Source: Myrica gale
Taxonomy: Eukaryota; Streptophyta; Magnoliopsida; Fagales; Myricaceae
Assembly: GCA_963930655.1 (NCBI GenBank)
Contig: OZ005606.1
Location: forward strand, 20,252,001 to 20,316,000
Length of the DNA: 64,000 nt
Direction of reading: 5' to 3'
The number at the start of each line of letters is the position of its first letter. Position 1 is the stretch's first letter. The notes beneath the pieces were generated by a model. That model did no database searches. It worked only from the letters and a program-made list of their open reading frames with translations, and was not told the origin of the DNA. Both the position numbers and the translations under genes were made by a program. Shown in pieces: positions 46,390 to 58,208 of the stretch.

Positions 46390-49300
46390 TAGGGCTGTGC
46401 ATTGGCGGTGGCGGTTATGCCTCCCACCGCCAATGACGGGGATGAATATGTTACCACCGGCACAGGCACCGGTGGTAACATATAACCGGGCCCAGCTGTA
46501 GCGGTAACATCGGTGACGGTGGCGGTGAACCGCTACTACCGCTGGGCCCATTTTCGGGCCATTTGAACCCCTTCTTTGGGCGTTTTTGGGCCATTTGGGG
46601 CCCTTTTTTGGGCTCATGGTCATTTGGGCCACAAAATTTCACTTACAAGTTACAAAATTACAACAAAATTAACAAATTGTCAAATACAACTATACAAGTT
46701 AACCAAAATACAACACTATACATACATGATACATCAAATAAACATTGTTCAAATAAAATAACATGAAAATGACTAAAAGGTGGGGCAAGTGCAACATGCG
46801 TCCTACTCCATCTCGATCTCCGTTGTCAAAGTCGATATCTTTACATAATTAAGAAAATAAAAGGAAACATTAAATTATAATGATTACATTAAGCAGTAAT
46901 CTTCAGTTAGTCAAAGAATAATTTTACATGAATCGAGCCTGTAAGTCTCTTCATCTTCAGTTATGTTATCAGATACATCAAGTTCAGCATCAACCACTCC
47001 CACAATAGGGTCACATATCAATCAATTCTGAACATATATTAGTCATTCAGCAGTCTTTGGAGCTAACGAACTCCTGAAAGGATCCAAGATCCGTCCTCCA
47101 GTACTAAACACCGACTCAGAGGGCACAGTGGTGATGGGGATTGCCAATACATCACAGGTTATCTGAGAAAGAACTGGAAACCTTGTAGAGGTCACCTTCC
47201 ACCAATTCAGAATATCAAATTATGGACTCTTCTTGATAACTCCCTCGGATAAATACCTTTCAATCTTAGATTTGGACTTCAACGCCCGCTGTGAAATTCC
47301 TCATTCAGTAAAGTAATCACTGTTATCATCAACATCAACCATAGACACAGTGCTATCAACAACAGCAGGAGGAGTGGTAGTAGTAGTAGATGAAGCACTA
47401 CTATAGTCGGAAAAACATCCTCTCAAATACACCTTTTATTTTGTTTTCCATCTCCGTTCCTTTGCCTCCCCTAATTGGTTCTTGAACCAATACTCCAATG
47501 CCCCCAATTTGTATCGAGGATCAGTCAATGCTGCAATGAATAAAAATCCATTAACCTTCTCTAAATCACCCCAATACTTATCATATTTCGACTGCATTTT
47601 CAATGTCATATCCACAAGATCCATTTGACCATTGGATCTATACCTTGTGATATGTCTAGTAATATTTGTCAATTCTTCAAAGAACGCATTAGATGTGGCC
47701 AAGTTCGATCCCGATACCCGTAAAGTGACTTCATAGAATAACTTCAAAAATTTTATGACACCACGAATAGCCTCCCAATCCTCAAATGTAGGTGGACTCA
47801 AACCTTGTCTCCTATACCCATCCTCTTGCAAATAAAGAACAAAATGTCCATCCAAAATCATCATATGATCAAATGTTTTATGGTATTTCTTAGCCACATT
47901 CAACATAAAATATGTGGAGTTCCAACGGGTTGCAACATCAAGACTAAAAAATTGTTCATATGCAATATTTTTTTTGCAACGGCTTTCTTGAAAGTTTCTA
48001 ACCTTTGAGGTGAAGACTTTACATACTTGATCATATTGCGGACTTTAGCTATCAGGCTATGCACATCTTTCAACCTGTCAGGGACAATCAAATTAAGAAC
48101 ATATGCACAACATCTACAATGTAAATACTCATGTCCACACACAACCTTCAAAGTTGAACCACCAATACTTTCAAACAGTTGTCTTCTTTTGAATTGGTCA
48201 ATTGCCGCATCGTTAGAAGATGCATTATCAACCGTAATCGTTAGCACCCTATCAATATGTCATTCAAGTAGACAATCTTCTAATTCCTTTGAAATACTTG
48301 ATGCTTTATGGTTTTGGATCCTCTTAAATGACAAGATCCTCTTATACAACGTCCAATTACAATCAATAAAGTGACCAGTCACACACATGTAGTTATAATT
48401 TTGGATTGATGTCCAATTATCTGTGGTGAGGAACACTCTGTACTTATTCACCCGAAACCCCTCCTTCAACTTCATCTTCTCCCTTAAATATAATGCCAAA
48501 CAATATTTCATCAAACTATACCTAGAAGGCATATTAAATCTAGGTTCTAAGTAATGCATCAATACCCTAAACCCAACCTTCTGAACTGTGAGAAATAGGA
48601 ATTCGTCTATAATTACCATTTTTGCTATCAAACTTATGAGTAACCCCCATCACCCCAACATCACCACTACTCGCCCTCGATGCATCATGATTCAACAACA
48701 TCTGACCAACATCCACATGACCCGTTAAAGTCCTCTTGTAATAAACACAAGACTCTAAATGTTGCTTCAACCCCGATGTCTCATTCTTCTTGTGATGGGC
48801 AGGAAAAGCTTTCTTACAATAGTGACAAGTGGCTCTAACATTCATAGCATTATTTTCATCAACAACCTTAGTTTAGTGCTACCATACCGGAGACTCACTT
48901 GAGTTCTTCCTCTTTTTATGTGGAGGAAGTGGTGGTAACCCACGTGGATCAAAACCCTGTTGTTTTCATACTCTCCGTATGAGTGACTGGACAAGATTGA
49001 GGTGTAGTAGTCACACTACTACCTATCACGTTAGAAGTGTGACTAGTTTCACTTCCCAATCGAGTCTCACTATTAGGAGTACGTGATTGTGTCAAATCCA
49101 TCTGAAAATAAAGAAAACAAAAACAATTCAAATGAAAGGGATTGAAAATCTTTTAAAATAAGGTTTTTAAAAACAAATCAAAACATAACATCAAATTCAA
49201 AGTAAACAATTTCTCAAACCAAATAACCAATCAAACAATCCAACCAAATACCAACCAAACCAATTGCTCCAATTCAATTCCATCCTCCAACAGATTCACA

Positions 49301-51004
49301 AACCACAAGTATCCAAGCCCATCCTCCAACATACAACAGTTTCACAAACCCTAAAGCAATTTAAGTAATTGAATTTTATATAGGGATGAGATCGAAAGAC
49401 GTACCTGGTACCATAATCAAATATGCAACAAATTGACAAGGGGTCTACTTGATGCCTACATAATTCATATATAACCTTATTAAAATCCCCATCAATATCA
49501 ATCAATATCTTACAAGTCCATCAATATCAATATCATAACCTTATCAATATCAATCAATATCTTACATTCTTTGATCAAGGCATATGTAGATGGGGTAAAA
49601 TCTGCTCCCTATGTGTAAATACTCGAAACTCAACAATCCATATCTTCAAGGCATATGCACCATGTATAGTTCACCTTAACTTAAAGATTGGCGATTCTTA
49701 ATGCTTGAGGTATGAGGCAAAAGTTCAACCAAATTTTAAGCTAATTGATTTGGGTTTCTAACATCGAAGAAAAGTTAGGTTTGCTAGAGTTTTAAAAGTA
49801 TTCATTCTAAGTTTAGCAGGTAAGTTGAACCTATTTTCAAAAGTGAAAGATCAAGCTTAGAAAGTGGATTTAAGATGCTTTGGGGGAAATGGGGCTGTTA
49901 CAGATGCAACATAACATAAACACGCACAATGATGGTATTTTAGATGACCTAGCCTCAACAGTCATGTATATATAACATACGCTTCAAGAAATCAAAAACA
50001 TAAGTTACTGTTGTTTATGCACGTAATAAAGATAGATACACAAACTTTCATGAGTTCAGCCTGTACTACACGTAGGTAACTACTTCGGAGCTTCTCTGGC
50101 AAAATGTTACAAAGGAACTTATAAAAAAAAAATGATCTACAGAGAAGTATCATTGGAAGATTTCAACGTAGCTAACTAGAGGGAGCCAAAAATAAGTGTA
50201 CACCAACCTGGCATCTGTCCTATACCAGGCAAATCAATACACAAAAGGAAGCTAAAGCTTATTCCAGCAAAACCTCACACAACCAAACTTTAATTCACTA
50301 ACTTTGGATATGAAACCTAACCACCACAATTACGATGCATCATCTCCATTAAAACCACATGCAATGTACGAACAAGTTCACTAATCACAAGTAGTTCAAT
50401 ATTTTTAGGCAAACCACCATTTCACACAGTGAGGAGGGAGCCAATTGGGACGACAAAAAAACAAGGCAACAGCTCGATTAGAGCCAATTAGGACTTAGTA
50501 CTAATCGTGAGGAGGGAGAGACAGAGTCGAAAGAGAAAGAGAGTAGCTGAGCAACCCGATTTATCCTGTTACACGGTGGCAGCTGTAGGAGGCGAAGAGA
50601 CAGATGAGATTCGAAAGAGAGAGAGGCAGATAGCGAGAGAGACAGAGAATGAGATGGAGAGAGAGACTTATCGTGAGGGAGAGTTCGACGGACCACGGTA
50701 GCAGACGGCGTTCACCGTGAGAGAGAAGGCTAGCCGTCAAGGGGGAAGGGCACTCGGAGTCTGGGTCGAGCCATCAGGAGGGGAGGAGCAATGGGGGCTG
50801 AGCGAAATTGAGAGTGTCGCGAGGGGGAATAGGGAAAATGGGTACCCTAAGTCTAAGGGTCGCACACTACACAAAATGACGTCGTTTTGGCCGTTTTTTT
50901 TTTAAAAATAACGGTTTTAAACCTCTAATATCACAGCCTTTCGCTGAAAAACGTAACCGGTACCGTCCCCGCTACTAAGCGGGGTGTACCGGTGAACACC
51001 CCTA
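46390..51004 (-). mobile_element. hAT transposon with decayed transposase (hAT 1)
   Basis: 4615 bp. Left end TAGGGCTGTGCA; right end inverted TAGGGGTGTTCACC. Flanks CTGGCAGG (46382-46389) and TTGGCAGG (51005-51012) form an 8-bp duplication with one mismatch. Repeated GGGCC(C)ATTT words at 46545-46640 are subterminal. The transposase lies on the minus strand. 49102-50960 is its long upstream part, including a purine-rich stretch (50500-50680) resembling a plant 5' leader. Confidence 0.9.
46930..49101 (-). pseudogene. hAT transposase (BED finger, RNase H-like, hATC), broken
   Basis: The start is ATG at 49101 (MDLTQSRTPNSE), directly after TTTTCAG. A BED-type zinc finger follows: CHYCKKAFPAHHKKNETSGL, then HLESC (about 48825-48750). 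The RNase H-like core has LTTDNWTSIQNYNYMCVTGH, VDNASSNDAAIDQ, and CRCCAYVLNLIV. Next comes TFEDWEAIRGVIKFLKLFYE (about 47795). The C-terminal dimerisation part (PITTVPSES region) is near 47130. Stops (for example after SSESPVW) and several frameshifts between 48900 and 47100 prevent expression. Confidence 0.88.
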
Positions 51005-51727
51005 TTGGCAGGGCCGGCTCAATAAAAAGTGAGGCCTAAGGCCACGTTAAAATTATGTCTTTTTATATAAATTTAAAAAATATTTTTTAATAAAAAATAT
51101 TTAAATATTATTTAAAAATAATTTTTGTAACTTTTTGATATACAAAATTACTAATTAAACTTTTATATTCAATATTTGTTAATATGTTACTTTCAATTGA
51201 TATAATGGTTAATCCATTTAGTCTTCTTGTGACATTGTCGACCATAAATGAGATTTTATTAGTTTAAGTTTTGAAAAACTCATTTATCCAAAACAACTAT
51301 TACTGGTATTATTTAGAATATTCTAAAAGCAATACATGCATTTGAAAAACAATCTAATTTTTTTATATATAATTTAATGTTTCAATTGGAGTATTGATTT
51401 TATGTTGCAAAACCTTCTTTTAATACTCTTAATTCTGAAAATAAATCCAAACTATCTATATAAGAATATTCATCATCTTGTCTTGTTTCAATTTTCAAGA
51501 ATTCACTTTTTTTACTAGCGTCATACCAGTCTTGTAAACTGCGCATCACACTTTACAACAAACAAAATATTTTTTCTTTATTTTTTTATTGTGCTTCTTT
51601 TTAATTTGACCTTCTTCTTGGTTTATTTTTTAACCGTGTGTTTGGGGCCTTTCTATTTTTTTCTTCTAAATTATGGGGCCTTTTACTCAATGAGGGACCT
51701 TAGGCTTGAGCCGGCCCTGATTGTTGG

Positions 51728-52599
51728 CAGTTGCCACCCACCCCATCAGAGCCCCAAGACAACATTGCTCCCTCCACAAAGATAAATTAACTTATAATCA
51801 ATTGAAGTGAACATAAACAGAAACTAAAAAAACATTCATATACAAATGATTTGCAAACTCTAAACTACAACAACTACCCTAAAACAAAACTATTCTACCT
51901 GAAATTTGTTCATCTAATTTCCCTTGGATGCTTGTGATTACACCTACTTTGTCAAAACTAGTTCATTTCAAGCTACTCTCTTGCTTAATTACTAACATAA
52001 GTCTATCATTTCAAGGTGCTGGAAGATTTTAACTAATTTCCTATGAGAGACTACAAAGAAAACTAAAACTGAAAATATGCATCTGCTACTTACATTTACG
52101 AGCACAAGTCTATGAAAAATAAAAAGGATATAAATTGGAAAAAAAAAGACTAGAAGTAACTATGTTGATTAGTGTCACTGATAGTATCAGATGTAAAACA
52201 AAAAACAAAAAATTAGAGCGAGATTCTAAAATACAAAGTCATAAGAAGGAAGTACAAGATTGAATATTCAACATTAAAGCTAGAGAAAGCAGACCCTCAC
52301 TGCAAATGACATTAGCTTTACAGAATTCCCACTCCGCAACTATGACTCGGCCAAACCTAGAAAGCTCTGTGAAGCTCCAAAAGCTGCTTTATTCGAATCA
52401 AGCGCACTAACCCAACACTTAAAAAATACACAATGAAGATTGTGATTCGTCATCCTTGATTCAGTCAAGCGGCGATTGTTGTTTTGAAGCTCGAATAAAG
52501 GAGGCAGAGAGGCACGACTGCACGAGGAGAAATAGAAGGTTCTTGCTTAGGGTTCTCCTTCAAAACAGAAGCTCTTAAGAAATGGCGGGTCTGATCTCC
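51728..52599. other. Flank of the nested hAT elements
   Basis: No supported gene. On the minus strand 52560-52400 reads like a gene 5' leader, but the short frame it opens has no known family. Confidence 0.3.
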
Positions 52600-52755
52600 G
52601 AACTGAAACCAATGGTTTGGGCCTTATCCAGGCGGGCCCAGAATACTGGAGCCAGCCCCACACCAAGTTTGTGTATAGACAGACCCGATTCGGTCCGTTT
52701 CGGGCGGGTCGGTTTGGTTTTTGTCAAGTCAGGCACAACTTGTACAACCCTAATC
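52600..52755. mobile_element. hAT MITE fragment
   Basis: Contains GGGCGGGTCGG-type words and ends CTTGTACAACCCTAA. Inverted, this is TTAGGGTTGTACAAG, an end resembling the hAT MITEs at 27657 and 34061. No left end or duplication seen. Confidence 0.35.
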
Positions 52756-52860
52756 TTGAGCGTTATAAGAGAGGTATAATAGAGATAGGACTGAGATACT
52801 CTGCGTCTTGAGAGGGCTAGAAGTGGTAGTAGTCTAACCTTATATGGAGTCTAATCTTTT

Positions 52861-52993
52861 AGGGTATTGAAATTGGTGAAAAAGTGAAGAGAGAAATGAT
52901 TTGAATGAATTTTTATATTTTTTAGAGTGAAAAGTAATGATTTGATGGAGAGAGAGATTATATTGTAATTATTTTATTATGTTAACATTTTGT
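52861..52993. repeat. Partial AAAATTTT-family MITE core
   Basis: 'ggtgaaaaagtgaagagaga' and 'gatttgatggagagagagat' match the core of 35651-35840, but the AAAATTTT ends are missing. Confidence 0.45.
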
Positions 52994-53000
52994 GAGGCTA

Positions 53001-53549
53001 ATAAGTAGGTCTTTCGAGTTATGAATGGGAGAGAGGACAACCCTAGAACGAGAGGGAGGTGGCTTATCTTTTATTGGAAAGTAATAAGTAGGTCTTCCGA
53101 GTAATGCAGAGAAAGGGGTTTCGACCCTAGTCAATCGAGCGGGTTACCGGTGGGCTTAAGAGTAGATTGGGCCCATGTGACTTTGACCATGATTTCGTGT
53201 GTCATGTCATTCCCATTGGATTCATGGAGCTGGGGGCTCTAGACTAGTTGACTATATTCTACCCTATGGCTATGTATCATGTTTCTTTTCTTAGGATTAT
53301 CTTGAACTCAAGGGTAAGGTTTATGGGGTTTGTAAAATTGTTTAAAAAGTTTAGTTGTAAAATAATTTTTTGTTAAAGTTTATTAAAAATAAAGAGAAGA
53401 ATTGATAAAACTTTTTAATGAAAATGTGCTGGAATTTGTGTGAAATTTTTCAGATTTTGTTGTATGGTTATGAAAAATTACTTTAAAAACCATCAGCCTG
53501 TTTTTCTTTAGTAAAGCGTGGTTTTACTTGTTCCAGAAAGAAAATTCCA
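53001..53549. other. Intergenic DNA
   Basis: Contains two near copies of 'aagtaggtctt' and then 'cgagt' (53006 and 53088). No gene or element identified. Confidence 0.4.
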
Positions 53550-54650
53550 TGCTTGCAAATATGTTCTTATCAACACAAAATATTTTTTTTATCGTCACAT
53601 GTATTTATTACTTTTTGGGTATAATGTTGTAACATGAGATGTTACACAGTTATATATTGTTAAGTGAAATTGTAGAAAAGTCATCCCGATGATTAATGAA
53701 TCAAAAGGCGGGGGGAGTATGACTTTTTATTTCCTTGTTCACTTGATAGTTGTTCTAGACCGTGGTACATACTTATGTACAAATAGGTCTACACTCCTTG
53801 TGCTTCTATTAAAATAGGATGATGAACTCTGTCATTGAGGTAGTGACCTTAAGCAAACGAATGAGTGCATTGTAAGAGTACATGCACTGAAAGAGATCAA
53901 ATATGAATACCTTATGGAAGTGATCAATGGTGTAGAGAAGGTATTCAGCACAATTAATTTATTTTATCCTTAGACCTGAGAGGTTTATGCATGTTTGTTT
54001 GTTGTGTACTTGTACTTTGACCCAGTCATTTGGTGATGATCTTTCTAGGTCAAATATTCCAAACAATGTTGGGTCTTGTATACGATAAATGAGCTTGTGT
54101 AAATGCACAACAAGGAATCCAACAGTCTCTTTGTGAGACAGTATATTCAATATATTTGTATTGGACTCGAAAAGAAATCACTGGCCAGTGGACTTTTACG
54201 AAAATATTTTTTGAAATTAATATATAAAATGTCACAAGTAAATATATAATATATATTTATTTGTGACATTGTTATAGAAACAATTTGAGAGTCCAACGAG
54301 TTACAGATTGTGAATTATGAATTATATGAGCTAGAGACTTAATCGGTAATATTATTCCAATCCTATTAGTTAATGTGGAATATAATTTGGTGGAAAGATA
54401 AATAAACAAATAATTGTTAGCAAAATGAATTTTACGAAAAAATAGTCTCACTATCTCGGGGGTCAATTGTGATATGTTAATAGAAATTATCACAATTTGT
54501 AGAAGCTCATAAATTCGGAATACAGAATATAAAGGAGTTAAATGAAAAAGAGTTTTTCATGATGATCCTACGACCGAGAAATTGAGATCCCTAAAGGTCC
54601 CATGCATAAGCACAGAAGAAGAGGAAACCATTATAAATAGCTCAGAACTT
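53550..54650 (+). repeat. copia 3 5' LTR, 3' end lost
   Basis: Matches 58209-59090 from 'aaatatgttct' to 'taaatagctcagaacttcat'. It keeps about 280 bases (54190-54470) absent from the other LTR, including a near-perfect palindrome at 54228-54270 (AATGTCACAA...TTGTGACATT). It is fused to gag at about 54650. Confidence 0.85.
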
Positions 54651-55125
54651 CATGTGTTGAAGATGATATCGTTCATCACTGAATTGGAAATACTAGGTGC
54701 AGAGATAGACGGTGAGGCATCTGTGCCTGAATCGTTCAACCAGTTCATATTAAACTGCAATATGAACAAGATGTCGATGACTTTGTCAAAGCTGCTCAAT
54801 ATGTTGCAAGCAGCTGAGGAACTTACCATACATGAGAAAGGTTATCTAATGGTAATAGACAAGTCAGCCAGCCATGAACTTAAGCCCAAGGGGAAGAAGT
54901 TTAAAAAGAGAAAGCGTCTCATTCTAAGAAAGAGGACACAAACGACTCAGAGAAGAAAGATAATAGAAATTGTTTCCATTGTGGCAAGCCAGGTCACTGG
55001 AAAAGGAATTGCCCAGGATATTTAGCTTCACAATTGATCCTTCTGAAGGGATTTAAGAAAACCCAGAAACAAGGCGATGAGGAAACTGATGGAGACAAGT
55101 GCAAGTGTTGCAGTGACCTCCATTA
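54644..55125 (+). pseudogene. copia 3 gag fragment with CCHC knuckle
   Basis: Starts inside gag (HVLKMISFITELEILGAEID) and runs through ESFNQFILNCNMNKMSMTLS to a basic linker. It then shifts frame into the nucleocapsid knuckle CFHCGKPGHWKRNC (54980-55021), which is intact CCHC and followed by PGYLAS. Confidence 0.85.
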
Positions 55126-55384
55126 GAGCTTTTTCATTCGAGTCCATGAAAGTCTGAAATTGTAAATTTGGAAGGCTATCTTTATATTTCCATAACTTTT
55201 ATAAATTTTGTTTTGACACTTGTTATTTGAAAGATCGTCTTTCTATTAACTCTGGTATTATTGATAGTCTATTTTGAAAAAGTGAATCATGGACTCTGTA
55301 AATGGCTAAAACAAAAGCTAAACTTTATATGATATTGTTCAGTGGGAGATAAGCATAGATGTATTACCTGAATACTTTTGAGGT

Positions 55385-56044
55385 TTTTGCCTTGCAGACA
55401 GCTGTTTATATTCTAAACAGGATACCTACGAAATCTATATCTAAAACTCCTTATGAATAATGAATTGGTGAGACCAAATATGGATCATTTGAGAGTATAT
55501 GGTGATATCAAACTCACATTAAAGAGTTTAATAAGAAGAAGCTGGAATCAAAGATTATTTGTAGGTTACCCAAAAATGGTTCATTGGGTATTTTTTATGA
55601 TTTTATAAACCCAAATGAAGGTGATTATTAGAAAAAAATTATATTTTAAAAGGAGTATGGTCTAAGTGAAGGCGAAAGCGTGACAGTTCTTGATGAAACG
55701 GTCAGCTAAGTCAATATAAGGCAGATGAGATCAATAGAAAAGATATTTCTAAACCTACTGATGAGTTTATAACTCAGGAGCCTTAGCTGAGAATCCATTT
55801 AGATGAGATGATCAAATCGTTTGATTTCTCACGAAACATGGATGAACCTTGTATTAACAAGATGTCAGTTAGAGTTTAGTATGTTTCTAGTTCTTTATGT
55901 CAGTAATATGCTACTTATGGGAATGATGTCAGGAGGATGTCATCAATGAAAAAGATGGTTCATGAACCATAATTTTCAAATCAAAGGCCTTTGGAAGTGT
56001 TCCGCATTCTTGGAGCCAAATTGTTTGGAAACCGAGAGAAGGGG
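55385..56044 (+). pseudogene. copia 3 integrase and reverse transcriptase traces
   Basis: [20 protein letters not shown] at about 55395-55455 is the C-terminal integrase motif, followed by NMDHLRVYG. Near 55890, LVLYVSNMLLMG aligns with the copia reverse transcriptase YVDDML box, with both Asp residues lost. Protease and the integrase core are deleted. Confidence 0.75.
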
Positions 56045-57634
56045 TGTCACGCCCCAAACCTCAAAGGATAGAGGGTGACTTACTTGCAATAAACATTTAG
56101 ACTTTTGATTTAAAACATATCTAATAATAAATGCGGAATAATTTTTCTATAAAAACTTCAATAAATCTCTCTTAATAAAACTTAAAAAAAACTCTTTCAG
56201 CACACAAAGACAAATCTAAACATGTTTAGACTCATACTAGAGTCAACCATTTATTCTAATAATCACTCAGCTGCCAGCCCACATGCCATCTAATCCTGAC
56301 TATCGACACGCTCCTGATCAACATCTAAAAATAAGGAAAACAATAGGGGTGAGTTCGACAACTCAGTAAGAAAATTCATTATGCTAGTGTATATCCCATG
56401 AGCCACACTGTAACAGTAAGAGATAGAACATTTAAAACCTTTTTAAACTGTTGAAAGTTTTTTTTGACAATTTCAATAAAAAAAATTTATCAATAAAACA
56501 GTTTTATCTATATAACATAATACTATAGAAAATCTCTTTAGCAATAACTATGGGTCACGTTTACGCCCGTGACAAGGTTGTGTAGCTGCTACCTAGTTTT
56601 AAGATCAGCCCAACTAAGCCAATACTATGAGTAGAATTCTTTCTTAGGATGTTAAATATACACCTATAAAATTTCATATCCAAATTTCTTGCACAACTCA
56701 GTCAATAAAATCAACATTTACCTCTGTTCACGGAGACAAATTATACCCTAAATAATTCGGTACTCATCACTTTCAAAATTCATAAAGATCTATTTCGATA
56801 TCCACAATCCCGCAATTTATACCAAAGATTTATATATGGGTTATACAAATACTCATAAAATTTCATGCCAAAATTGGGATCCTAGCTATGTCATCCGGTT
56901 CAAAATTCCAATCTGTATTTAATCTTTCTCAGCAATTCTGATTTCTCTAATCCTAACTTCCGGATTTTCAAAACCATAACAATACATCTTCAAAATAGGC
57001 TATATCAATCTAGTACACAATATCTAAAAATCAGTCCTCCTGCAGATGTCTAGTACGCAATATCTAAAAATCAGAATTTTTCGATGTATAAAATAGGCTA
57101 TAAAAATATAATTCGATCTACTACTAAGATCAAAAACCTGAATTTTCTTTGAACAAATCTTGAACCCAAATTTCAATTACTCCAAGAAACCCATTAAAAC
57201 TATTTCGAAAATATTGAAATAATTAGGGCAAGATCTAGACACCCTATGGTTTGATCTCTCATAAAAAGAATACAAATATAATATCAAGAAATTCAAAATA
57301 GCTGAATTTGCTTCAAGAAATTTCGTATAGATTGTTGAAAGCAAGAAAATCCTTTTTTTTCCTCTTGTTGGTGTAAAATTGAGGTGTGTAAAAATTAAAA
57401 CCAATGTGTAAATCTATATATAGACTCACACTAGTAATAGACTCCCTTTTGAACTCTAAAACTTTGATTTTAAATAATCATAAAATCTTTCAAATTTTAA
57501 ATAGGTTTGACTAGGTCAAAGATAAAAATTCAACTATTTTAAATGAATTAAACTCAAATTTTAAATTTAAAGAAGACATTTTAAATATCAAATAACAAAT
57601 TCAAATATTTAAAATAGAAATATTGGGTGTTACA
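56045..57634. mobile_element. Solo LTR of another retrotransposon family
   Basis: 1590 bp starting TGTCACGCCCC and ending GGGTGTTACA, a common plant LTR terminus pair. Flanked by AGGGG (56040-56044) and AGAGG (57635-57639), a 5-bp duplication with one change. There is no coding interior. It splits the copia 3 reverse transcriptase. Confidence 0.75.
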
Positions 57635-58200
57635 AGAGGTTTTTGGGACTACATTGACAAATATTGGCAATGATTTACAAAATACCACGGAAGGATTTTA
57701 TCCTTTCGGTATAGTATTTATCTTTCCGAGAGGAGAAAGATAAGACCAGATATTAGTCATGCAGTCAACATTGTAGTAGATATTAATTTGACATGGGGTC
57801 TGTAGCTGGACAGTGGTTAAACATATTCTCAAATACTTGAGAAGTACTAAACCTATTTTCTGATGTTCATAGTTGAGAATTTACGGATTGTCTAGAGATG
57901 CACAAGTTCTGTTGTTATTGATAATTGATCAATTTTGAACATGTGTGTATACATTGGATAAATGTGCTGGAGCTGCAAGAGTTGTAAGCAGAATTCACTG
58001 CTTACTCCAGCATTGAAGGCAAATCACATAGAAATAAGATACATGATATGGTGAATCAGAATGATATCATAATTGTTGGTGTATTATCAACTTAGTACAT
58101 TGCGAGTCATTTTTACCGAATTACTGACTCAAAATGCTTGAGACACATTTAGAGTCTATATGTGTATGAGATACCTTGATAGATGGTTTTAAGTGCAAGT
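57635..58200 (+). pseudogene. copia 3 reverse transcriptase end and RNase H trace
   Basis: TRPDISHAVNIV at about 57750 is the conserved copia motif after the reverse transcriptase core. The expected following segment is present but broken by stops. It ends at the polypurine tract near 58196. Confidence 0.7.
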
Positions 58201-58208
58201 GGGAGATT

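Larger units (their letters stand above)
46386..51719. mobile_element. Non-autonomous hAT-type element split by a second hAT
   Basis: Outer element of about 0.7 kb. Its first four bases CAGG are at 46386-46389 and the rest lies at 51009-51719. Ends CAGGGCCGGCTCAA and TTGAGCCGGCCCTG are exact 14-base inverted repeats. Flanks ATTGCTGG (46378-46385) and ATTGTTGG (51720-51727) form an 8-bp duplication with one change. The interior is AT-rich and non-coding. Confidence 0.85.
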
